Below, piece by piece: positions 53,240 through 62,300 of a stretch of 64,000 bases of DNA. The stretch lies in the NCBI RefSeq assembly GCF_000949135.2, contig NZ_JTAN02000021.1:372001-436000 (forward strand). Direction: 5' to 3'. The stretch is from Burkholderia sp. USMB20. GTDB lineage: Bacteria; Pseudomonadota; Gammaproteobacteria; Burkholderiales; Burkholderiaceae. Each line of letters begins with the position of its first letter. Position 1 is the stretch's first letter. A program made the position numbers and the translations under genes. The notes beneath the pieces are model-generated. The model searched no databases. It was not told the DNA's origin and saw only the letters and a list, made by a program, of their open reading frames with translations.

Positions 53240-54285
53240 GCATGAGTCAGGTAGCGCGTGCGTACCACATCGAGCACTACGGCACGATCGACGGCATCCG
53301 GATACGACAGCATGATCGACCCACGCCCGGAGTCGATCAGGTTCTGGTTCGAGTGCGCGCCAATGCGTTGAACTATCGCGACCTTCTGGTCATGCGTGGC
53401 ATTCCGGTTGGCGCAGATCTGCCGCCGGGGAGAGTGCCGTTGTCGGATGGCGCCGGCGAGGTCGTCGAGGTCGGGGAGAACGTGACACGCTTTTGTGTCG
53501 GCGAGCGCGTTGCCGCGATCTTCCGTCAGGACTGGATCGAGGGTGATTACCGGCACGAAGGCGCGCAGACGGACCTCGGCAGCGGCATCGACGGGATGCT
53601 TGCTGAATTTGTCGTCCTGGACGAGCAAGGCCTGGTACGCCTGCCGTCGCATCTGTCCTATGAGGAAGGCGCGACGCTTCCAACCGCCGGTGTGACGGCA
53701 TGGATGGCTATCGTCGGCAAGGGTCGGGTTACGGTAGGAGACACAGTGGTGCTGCAGGGGAGCGGCGGCGTTGCGGTGTTCGCGTTGCAGTTCGCCAAGC
53801 GCGTCGGCGCCCGAGTCATCATGACCACGTCAAGTGCTGAAAAAGGCGAGCGGCTGAGCGCATTGGGCGCGGACGAGATCGTCAACTACAAGGCATGCCC
53901 CGATTGGGCGGACGAGGTCCTGCGACTGACGGACGGTCGTGGCGCCGACGTCGTGGTCGACAGTGGCGGTGGAGGAACGCTCGCCAATTCGTGTGCGGCT
54001 GCGCGCATCGGGGGAAGGCTGGTGTTGATGGGATTGCTTGCCCAAGGCGAGGAGGCCGGTACCGTATCCGAATTGTTCTACACGATGTTCGTGCGTGATC
54101 TGACCGTCGTCTCGGTACACGCGGGCAGCCGGACAAATTTCGAAGCGATGAACCGAGCCATCGAGCAGCATGGCCTTCGCCCGATCATCGGTGAGCGCTT
54201 TCCGTTCGGGCGCGCGCCCGACGCATATCGCTATCTGCAGAGCCAGACGCATCTCGGTAAGGTGGTGATCGGGCATGACGGGTAG
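53236..54285 (+). CDS. Medium-chain dehydrogenase/reductase, quinone oxidoreductase-like
   Basis: A 349-residue MDR-family protein. The first ATG at 53236 overlaps the P450 stop by 4 nt (MSMSQVARAYHIEHYG); ATG 53242 is an alternative. It has VRVRANALNYRDLLVMRGIPVG, PTAGVTAWMAIV, nucleotide motif VVLQGSGGVAVFALQFAKRVGARVI and VDSGGGGTLA. Structural-zinc cysteines of alcohol dehydrogenases are absent, so it is of the zinc-free quinone-reductase/enoyl-reductase type. It may act on the product of the P450. Confidence 0.88.
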   Translation: MSMSQVARAYHIEHYGTIDGIRIRQHDRPTPGVDQVLVRVRANALNYRDLLVMRGIPVGADLPPGRVPLSDGAGEVVEVGENVTRFCVGERVAAIFRQDWIEGDYRHEGAQTDLGSGIDGMLAEFVVLDEQGLVRLPSHLSYEEGATLPTAGVTAWMAIVGKGRVTVGDTVVLQGSGGVAVFALQFAKRVGARVIMTTSSAEKGERLSALGADEIVNYKACPDWADEVLRLTDGRGADVVVDSGGGGTLANSCAAARIGGRLVLMGLLAQGEEAGTVSELFYTMFVRDLTVVSVHAGSRTNFEAMNRAIEQHGLRPIIGERFPFGRAPDAYRYLQSQTHLGKVVIGHDG

Positions 54286-54377
54286 GCTGGTCGTTGGGAG
54301 ACCCTCGTGACCGATCACGCGCTCGGCAAATTGATCCATGTGCGCGGATCGCCGTGTTTGATTCCCCACGGCTTCGT

Positions 54378-54415
54378 GCCGCACACGCTTGAAGGCGTGT
54401 GCGGCTTCCTTTATT
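54378..54415 (+). terminator. Terminator of P450-oxidoreductase operon
   Basis: An 11-bp perfect stem GCCGCACACGC (54378-54388 with 54395-54405), a 6-nt loop and a T-rich tail, 93 nt past the stop. Confidence 0.8.
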
Positions 54416-54472
54416 GGATCGTCGTTGTGTAGCCGGGGAAGGTGGATGACCGGTTTCAGGTGATATGCGTGA

Positions 54473-54492
54473 CCCGCACCTTCCGGTGCGGG
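54473..54492 (-). terminator. Hairpin after porin gene
   Basis: CCCGCACC pairs with GGTGCGGG around a TTCC loop (8-bp stem). It lies 24 nt beyond the porin stop and overlaps the right direct repeat. Confidence 0.55.
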
Positions 54493-54526
54493 CGTATCGC
54501 GCGTCGCCGGCGCACTCAGAACTTGT
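54481..54526. repeat. Right 46-bp direct repeat flanking the islet
   Basis: Partner of 50755-50800 (43/46 identical). It covers the porin C-terminus codons, stop and downstream hairpin half. The unit between the two copies is about 3.7 kb. Confidence 0.75.
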
Positions 54527-55775
54527 GCCGCAGCCCGAGCGCGACCACGACCTGGTTGCTGTTCGCCGACGGCGTCATGGTCCAGACGGTCGCGTTGAAC
54601 GCGGGGTTGCCGTTGCCGCCGCTCACGCTTTGATAGACGGCTTCGAGATACGCGTCCGTGCGTTTCGAGAATGCGTAGTCCGCCTGCGTGACCACCTGGT
54701 TCCATTTCGGGCGCGTCTGGCCCGTGCGCGTGTCGAAACGCCCCATCGTGTACGTGTACGCAGCGGCCATGCTGAACGCCGGCGTGACGAAGTAGCGGCC
54801 GTCGACCGTGAAGTTGTCGAACACGAGCGATTCACCCTTCAGCGGGGTGATGCCGCTGCCCTGGAGCACGCCGCTCACGCCGTCGGTGGCCGAGTGCGAC
54901 CATGCGGCACCGACCGAATGCGGGCCGAACGCATAACGGCCGGCCAGGGCCCAGATCTGCTGGTTGCCGCCCGTGATCGTCGCCGAGCCGTCGAGCGTGC
55001 TCAGTGCGCCGTCCGGATTCGGCGCGTTGCGGTCGCGGCTGATCTTCAGGTAACCGGCGCCGAGCTTCAGCGGCCCGTTCGCATACCCGAGCCCCGCGCT
55101 CCACACGGCGTTGTTCGAGAACGCGCCGGCCGTGTTCGAGAATCCGAACATCGCGCCGAGCGTCAGCCCGCGATACGTCGGGCTCGTGTACTTCACCGCA
55201 TGGTTGATGCGCAGGTTGCGGTTCGAGTCGTCGTTGTCGTACGGATGCACCGCGAGGTTGCCGCCCCAGCCGGGGCCCGACGCACCGAGCGGCGTCACGA
55301 AATCGAGGATCAGGTCGTACTGGCGGCCGAACGTGAGCGTGCCGGCCGTCCGCGAGCTCAGGCCGAGCCACGCCTGACGGCCGAACAGGTCGACGCCTTT
55401 CTGCGACAGCTTGCCGGTCGTGCCCGAGAAGCCGTTCTCGAGCGTGAAGACCGCTGCCGTCCCGCCGCCGAGATCCTCGCGACCGCGCACCCCCCAGCGC
55501 GACGCGTTCAACGCACCGCTCGTCATTGCGACGCTGCCGCTGCCCGGCGAACCGGCGCCTTGCGTACGCTGGTTGGTCGCATAGGTGATCGACGTATCGA
55601 TCAGGCCGTACAGCGTCACGCTGCTCTGTGCTCGCGCGACGCAGGGAATCAGGAAGCCGGCCGCACAGGCGGCAATCACGCTCAGCGGGAGCGCACCGGT
55701 ACGACGGCCGCGGCGGGCGGCAAGCGGCACGGCGACGCGCGCGCCGGCGGGCTTGGCTGTTTTATAGGAATGCAT
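54516..55775 (-). CDS. Gram-negative trimeric porin (OpcP/Omp32 type)
   Basis: A 419-residue beta-proteobacterial porin. The signal peptide is unusually long (about 49 residues, basic and Pro/Ala-rich) before mature QSSVTLYGLIDTSITY. Features include the N-terminal strand, SRWGVRGREDLGGGTAAVFTLENGF, and the conserved C-terminal strand ending LRHKF, the BAM-recognised terminal Phe. It starts at ATG 55775 with a weak A-rich ribosome-binding site. It forms outer-membrane diffusion channels for small solutes. Its 3' end shares the direct repeat with the AraC gene. Confidence 0.92.
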   Translation of the reverse strand: MHSYKTAKPAGARVAVPLAARRGRRTGALPLSVIAACAAGFLIPCVARAQSSVTLYGLIDTSITYATNQRTQGAGSPGSGSVAMTSGALNASRWGVRGREDLGGGTAAVFTLENGFSGTTGKLSQKGVDLFGRQAWLGLSSRTAGTLTFGRQYDLILDFVTPLGASGPGWGGNLAVHPYDNDDSNRNLRINHAVKYTSPTYRGLTLGAMFGFSNTAGAFSNNAVWSAGLGYANGPLKLGAGYLKISRDRNAPNPDGALSTLDGSATITGGNQQIWALAGRYAFGPHSVGAAWSHSATDGVSGVLQGSGITPLKGESLVFDNFTVDGRYFVTPAFSMAAAYTYTMGRFDTRTGQTRPKWNQVVTQADYAFSKRTDAYLEAVYQSVSGGNGNPAFNATVWTMTPSANSNQVVVALGLRHKF

Positions 55776-56344
55776 ATGACTTTTTTCGTTGGTCTCCGGC
55801 CCGATCGCCGGTGGGTCGTATCGGCGCGCGGGCCGACGGATCGAGCGGGCATTATTGGAGAACGTGCGACGGGCGATTAAGGCGCTGCACAGGAAAGGTC
55901 CTCTGCGGGATCGCGTGGAATCGCGGCGTTTCGACGCGGGGTGTTTCGGTCGAATCTGCGCGAAATACGGCCGTCTCGCGTGCGGAACGATTCGGCAGCG
56001 CCGGGGCGGTTCAGCGTGAGCGTCGGCGCGGTCAGGAGCAGGCGGCGGAGCGCGGCGGGGTGGTGACGCGTCGCGAAAGGTCGTGTGTCGCCGGTCGGCG
56101 GCAGCGTGTATTTCTGACCCGATGCGCGACAACCAGCAAAATTTTCCGCCCGAAGCGGCAACGACCGAATGGCGGCATCGGGTTGATTGCGTTCGTAGCG
56201 CGGGTCTTCCCGCGCTGCCGCAACCGGCCCGGCGACTACGTAATGCGCGGCTTTTTCACGCGCGCCCGTTCGGCACAATGGATCATTGCGCGTGGCCCGC
56301 CTGCCGCTGTGCCGGCACGTCACGCATGCCGCGGGAGAACGGAC
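55776..56344. promoter_or_regulatory. Divergent region between porin and giant gene
   Basis: 569 bp with no convincing gene. It should contain promoters for both. GGGAGA is 6 nt before the giant gene's ATG at 56345. No clear operator was noticed. Confidence 0.5.
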
Positions 56345-59300
56345 ATGGTGTTGATGGCTGTGGGCGGGGGCGGACCGGTGAACGTGCCGCAGCCGCAGGA
56401 TGACAACGATCCGGCACCGACGAACGGGGCCGGCAGCACCCCGCCGGCGCAGACGCCGGAACAGCAGGCCCTCGCGGCCGCCCAGGCCGAGACGCAGCGC
56501 CTGCTGCAGCTCGCGCAGGCCGAAATGGCGACACTCAAGCGCCTGCACGACCAGGGCGCGTCGCAGGCCGATCTCGACAACCAGGTGAAGAAGGCCGAAG
56601 CGGCATGGGGCTCGGTGCAGGCGGCCGTCGAGAACCAGATGCGCGTCGCGGCCGACGGCGGCGGCGACACGAACAAGGCGATCGCGGGCGTGGCCTCGGA
56701 TCTGCGCAATGCGACGCCGAACGATCCGGTGCTCGGCTCGGTGCTCGACGATGCGCAAAAGGCGGTGTCGGCCGAATCGGCGCCCGAGCGGGCGACCAAC
56801 GTGAAGGCGTTCCAGTTCGCGCTGGCGATGCAGAAGGACCAGGCCGCGAACGCCGACGTGAAGCAGTACGACGCGCTGCCGGGCGGAATCCGGCGCGCCG
56901 ATCCCGACACCGGCGTGCAACTTCGCCAGGCGGCCGGCACGGCCGACACGAATGCCAACAACGCGTACACGGCCCTCACCACCGCGTTGCGCCACGAGTA
57001 CAGCACGTCGGCCGCGACGCTGCGCCTGAACGACGCGAAGGCCGACTACGCGGCGTGGCAGAAGGAGCCGGGCGGATTGCGCCGTGCCGACGAGGCCGAC
57101 GTCACGCAGGCGCTGGCGCAGGCGCAGAGCCAGTACGACAAGGTCGTGACGGGCGGCGACGACACCGCACTGACCTACGTGACGGCCGACGAGCAGAAGC
57201 AGGTCGTCGCGTCGGTGAAGCAGAATCACGACGGCATGTGGTACACCGGCCTCGTCGACGCGCTGGGCGAGGAAAGCCAGCTCAAGCGCACGATCGCGAC
57301 GATCAATCCCGACGATCCGTCGCTGTCGCCGCAGATGAAGCAGCTCGCGCAATCCGATCCGGTCACGTTCGCGCTGTTGCAGGACACCGGTGTGACCGTC
57401 GATCCGAACGATCCGAAGCTGTCGCCGCAGGAGAAGGCGCTCGCGCAGCAGAATCCGCTCGCGGAAGCGTTCGTCAAGCTGACAGGCGTTCCGGTGAGCA
57501 CCGACGGCAAGAGCGACGCGGACGCGAAGGCGCTGAACGCGCAGATCGACCAGGCGGGCGGCGTGTTCGCGTACGCGATGGCGCAAGCGCAGGCGGACAA
57601 GAACAATCCCGGTTACCAGAAGATCCAGACGCTGCTTGCGGCGGCGCCCGAGGTGCGGCTGCAGTACACGAAGCAGCAGGTCGCGCAGCTGATGCAGGGC
57701 CCGGGCAGCAATCCCGGCGCGGCGCTCCAGGTGCTGAAGACCAACATGGACGCGTCGTTCTCGCTCGACGAGCGCCAGACGCTGTGGACCCAGGCCGGCC
57801 AGCCGCATTTCGACGCGAAGTTCATCCATTCGCAGATCGATCCGCTGATGCAGAAGCCCGATGCGGATGCAACGGATCAGGCGAGCATGCGTGCGCGTTA
57901 CGACGACACGATGAACGCCGACAAGGCCGGCAAGTGGATGCAGGACATCCTGAACAATGCGCCGCCCGAGTTCGCGGGCGTCGTGCTCGATACCGTCGAG
58001 CACGATTTCGGCAACAAGTGGATGCAGACGAACACGGGCACGCCGCAGCCGTACGGGCAAGGCACCGAGTTCTACAAGGGGCTCAGCAAGGCGGTCGGGC
58101 TGGCGGACCAGCAGCCGACCGCGAGCGGCGTGCCCGTGCGGCGCGAGGACGACGTCGCGAACTGGCTGCTTGACGACAAGGGCAACGCGAAGACGCTGAT
58201 CTACACGCTGCGCGGCAGCAACACCGGCTACGGTTTCGACACGGTGCGCGAGGCGCTGTCGTCGGGTGTCGATCCGGCGCTGTCGAAGGCGCTGCTGTCG
58301 AAGATGCAGAACGACGACCGGTTCCAGGCGGGCTTCGCGAACGACTTCAAGCTGCGTTACGACCAGGGCACCAAGAGTGCGCAGAACAAGCAGAACAAGG
58401 ACGCCGCCAACGCCAGCTACAAGCTGTTCCAGGCCGATCCGGACAAGCAGCTGAACGCGTATTTCGACGACTTCCAGAAGAACTTCGACGACAAGTCCTA
58501 CACGTTCACCACCGGCTCCGACCAGATGACGAACTTCGTCGGCGCGGGGCTCGGAATCCAGCCGGACGATCCGGCCGCGATGCCGACCGACCGGAACGAC
58601 GTGCCGTCGATGGCGATGCTCGAGCAGTTGATCGTCGGCAACGGGCAGTTGCAGAACGGTGTGGCGGTCAACAGTCGGTCGCTGTACGCGAGGAATTCGG
58701 CGGCGGCGCAGATGATCCAGACCGTCGTCGACCAGATCCGCAAGGTCGGCGGCGACCACGCGGTCGTGTCGTTGGTGCCGATCTACTACGTGTCGAAGGG
58801 GACGGGTACCGCGCCGAGCGCATTGTTCAAGGTGCAGGTCGCGAACCATCCGGACCAGTTCAAGCTGATCGACGATCGCGGCTGGAAGTACGACACCGTC
58901 GACGACTACCAGCACAACAACGCGCTGTCGGACGACGGCAAGCTGTACGTGCCGAAGAGCCTGACGAACGGCTCGGCGGCCGGCGGTTACGCGCAATACG
59001 AATCGATCGACGCACACAAGACGGAGTGGTACCAGCACGTCGAACACTATCTCGAGATCGGCACGGGGATTCTCGCCGCGGCCGGCGGTGTCGTGCTGGT
59101 CGCGAGCGGCATCGGTGCGCCGGTCGGCGGCCTGATGCTCGGCGCCGCGTGGACCGCGGTCGGCGCCGGGATGGCGGTCGGCGTGCCGGCCGCGATCGGC
59201 GACCTGAACAATCTGAGCGAGCACGGGCAGTCGATCGGCTTCGACAATGCGCAGGCGCGCGGCGACTGGATCAGCCTGATCGGCAGCGGCGCGGGCATCG

Positions 59301-62300
59301 CGGGCGGCGGGCTCGGCGTCGCGGCGAAGTCGCTCGCGGAGGCGTCGTCGCTGCTGCGCACGACGGGGCAGGTCTCGGACATGGTCACGCTGGCATCGCG
59401 CGGCGAGGGCGTGACGGCCGACGTGGCCGGTCTCGGCCGTTTCGCGCAGGAAGCCGATGCGTTCCAGTCGGTCGCGCAGACGACGGGCCGCACGGCCGGC
59501 GTGCTCAACGTCACGGGCGGCGCGATCGGCGGCTATCAGATGGTCGACCAGGGCGTGTCGCTCGTGAAGAACTGGGACGCGATGACCGATTCCGATCGCG
59601 CGCAGCAGTTGCTGAACCTCGGGATCGGCGTCGCGCAGATGGGCCTCGGCTCGCATACGCTGATGGAACGGCCGATTCGGGCGATCACGAAGACGCCGCC
59701 CCCCCGCGACGCAGCGGCGATCGGATCGCGTGGACGCGATGTTCGCAACGGCTGGCGAACCAGCGCCTCGCGTCGCGAGATCGGACAACCCGTGGCAGCA
59801 CGCCGAGGAACAGGCGGCCACTTCGGCGAGCCGCCGCGACGGCGAGCCGGTGTCGCCGGCGGAAGCGGCTGCGTCGCCTTCCCGCTGCTGCCGCGCGCCG
59901 CACGCAGGGCAAGCCGGACGACGCGACGCGATCCTGCTCGGCTCGCGCGATGCCGAAGGGATCGACGGCGAAGCGACGCCGCCGTTTCCGCCGCGATCGC
60001 GGGCGATGATGCGACGCCGGCCGGCGCCGGCACGCCGGTAACGGCGGGACGCCCCGCGTCGTGGCCCATTCCCGCGCATGTGGCGGCCGATCCGGACGCG
60101 CTGGCCGGCGTGGTCGGGTCGATTCTCGACAGCGGCAACCGCCTCGAGGACGTCGAATACTACGTGTACGCGCTGGAGGACGGCGAAGGGAACGTGCGCA
60201 AGCCGGACGAGGACGGACTCTCCTCGACCGAACGCGGCAACCTGGGGGACGACATCCGGGCGGCGAACGCGGACGCGCGGCGCGCGGCAGCCGGAGACGA
60301 TCCGGTGAAGCTCGCGGCCGCCGCCTCCAGCGAGGACGGCACGATCGGCGTCACGCGTTACGCGTCGTTCCACGACGCGATGATGGTCGCCCGCGGCGGC
60401 GTGGCGGCGGGCCGCTACCAGGTCGCGCTGGTCGACCACGGCGCGCTCGCCGCGGACGGTACGGTGCCGCCCGAAGCGGTGGTCGCCCGGGTCGGGCTCA
60501 ACGACGCCGGCGACGCGCTGATGCTGTCGATGAACGACGCGTACGATCGCACGCTGCGCGTGATGTACCCGCGCGGGTTCGATCCCGCCAAGCCGCTGAT
60601 CCGCAGCGAGGATGGCCGGCGCGTCGACGTGATCAACGCGCCGCCCGGCATGGACGAAACGCAATGGGGCGCGTATCCGCGCCGCGAAGCCGACCTCGCA
60701 ATCTATTCGAACCATCCGGACCAGCCCGAGAACCGGCTGCCGGCGGGCGAGCGGCCATTGATGCCGGTGCCGCCCGGCTACTTCGCGGTGTACGCGCATG
60801 CGTGGTCCGAAGCGTTCGCGAGTGCGACCGGCAAGCCGATGAGCGCGGAAGACCTGGCCGAGCTGGTGCGCCAGAGCGGCTGGGACGGTAAATCGCCGGT
60901 GATCCTCTATGCATGCGGCGCGGGTACGCGGGTGAGCCCGCTCGCGCAACTGCTCGCGAACGTGCTGGGGGTGGACGTGTACGGCGCAAGCGGCTTCGTC
61001 GCGTGGCGCTCGCCGCGATATCGCAGCGACGGCAGCCCGGACTCCGGCTATACGACCGGCATCGTGGTGGAGCCCGGCGCCCCCAGTCTCGCGGGGAGGC
61101 CGGACCATTCGGTGCAGCATGCGCCGCGCACCTACCGCTTCTCGCCGGCGCTGGCGGTCATCGACCAGGGCGCGCACGCGGTCGACTGGAGCACCGTGGC
61201 GCCGCGCCCGGTGTCGAATCGCTGGGGCGGCAGCGGCGCGTCGGGCGACGCGCGCGTGCCGCTCGGCGTCTACGTCTGGCGCGTGCTGACGAATCGCGGC
61301 GGCGCGGTCATCAATCCGCGCAGCCGCCGCCCGGCGAGCGCGCTCGAGATGACCCACGCGCTGGAGGAACTGGCGTGGAAGGGCTATACGCCGGGCACGC
61401 CGATCGCGCTGGAGGGGCCGCACAGCGGCGCCGATCCCGAATTGCTGCAGGAATTCGCGGACCTGATCCAGGCGCCGGTGTTCGGCCGGCTCGGCGACGA
61501 CGACGCGGCCGGCTGGCGGCGCGCGATCCCCGATCCGGGCCGCCGGCTCGCGCGCTTCCAGATCGAACCCGACGTGAACGGCAAGTTCTCGCCGGGCCGC
61601 GCGCAGCCGGTTCGCGTCAATCCGCTGGAATTGCGGCCGGTGCCGGGCTCGAATGTCGTGAACCTGCTGGGCCACGCGACCGCGCGGCAGTTCCTGAAGG
61701 TGTCGGGCTTCGACATCGCCGAATCGCATGGCACGAAGCCGCGCGACGTGCGCTGGGACAGCGCGATCGCCATCACGAAAGACGGCAACACGATGTCGCC
61801 CAGGGAATTCGCGCGCAGCCTGCTCGAGGATCCGGCCTACACGGAAGGTAACGGCGTGCTGCTGACCGGCTGCTATCTCGGCTCCGGCGGCTACCCGTTC
61901 GCGCAGGAGCTCGCGTATGAACTTCAGGTGCCCGTGATCGCGTCGATCGCGTCCAATTCGATACGCGGCACCGGCGCGCTGGAACTGCACCCGAACAGCG
62001 ACGACATCGTCGTGCCGGCACACGATCCGGATGTGTCGACGCGGCTCTACCTGCATATCCCGGAGGCGCCCGACGCGAACGAACCGCCGCTGGTGTTCGC
62101 CCGGCGCGGCGAACCCGTGCAAGGCGCGGTGGCGCACGGGTACGACGGCGCGCCGGTCGAACCGGTGCGCCCGATCGACGCGCAGATCGATCCGGACGCC
62201 GACAGCGGGCGGCGCGGCAACACCGGCACGCCGGGCGATGCCGCGCGGCCGGGTGCGACGGCACATGGGCCGGCCCAGCCGCAGCCCCGCGCGCATCCGC

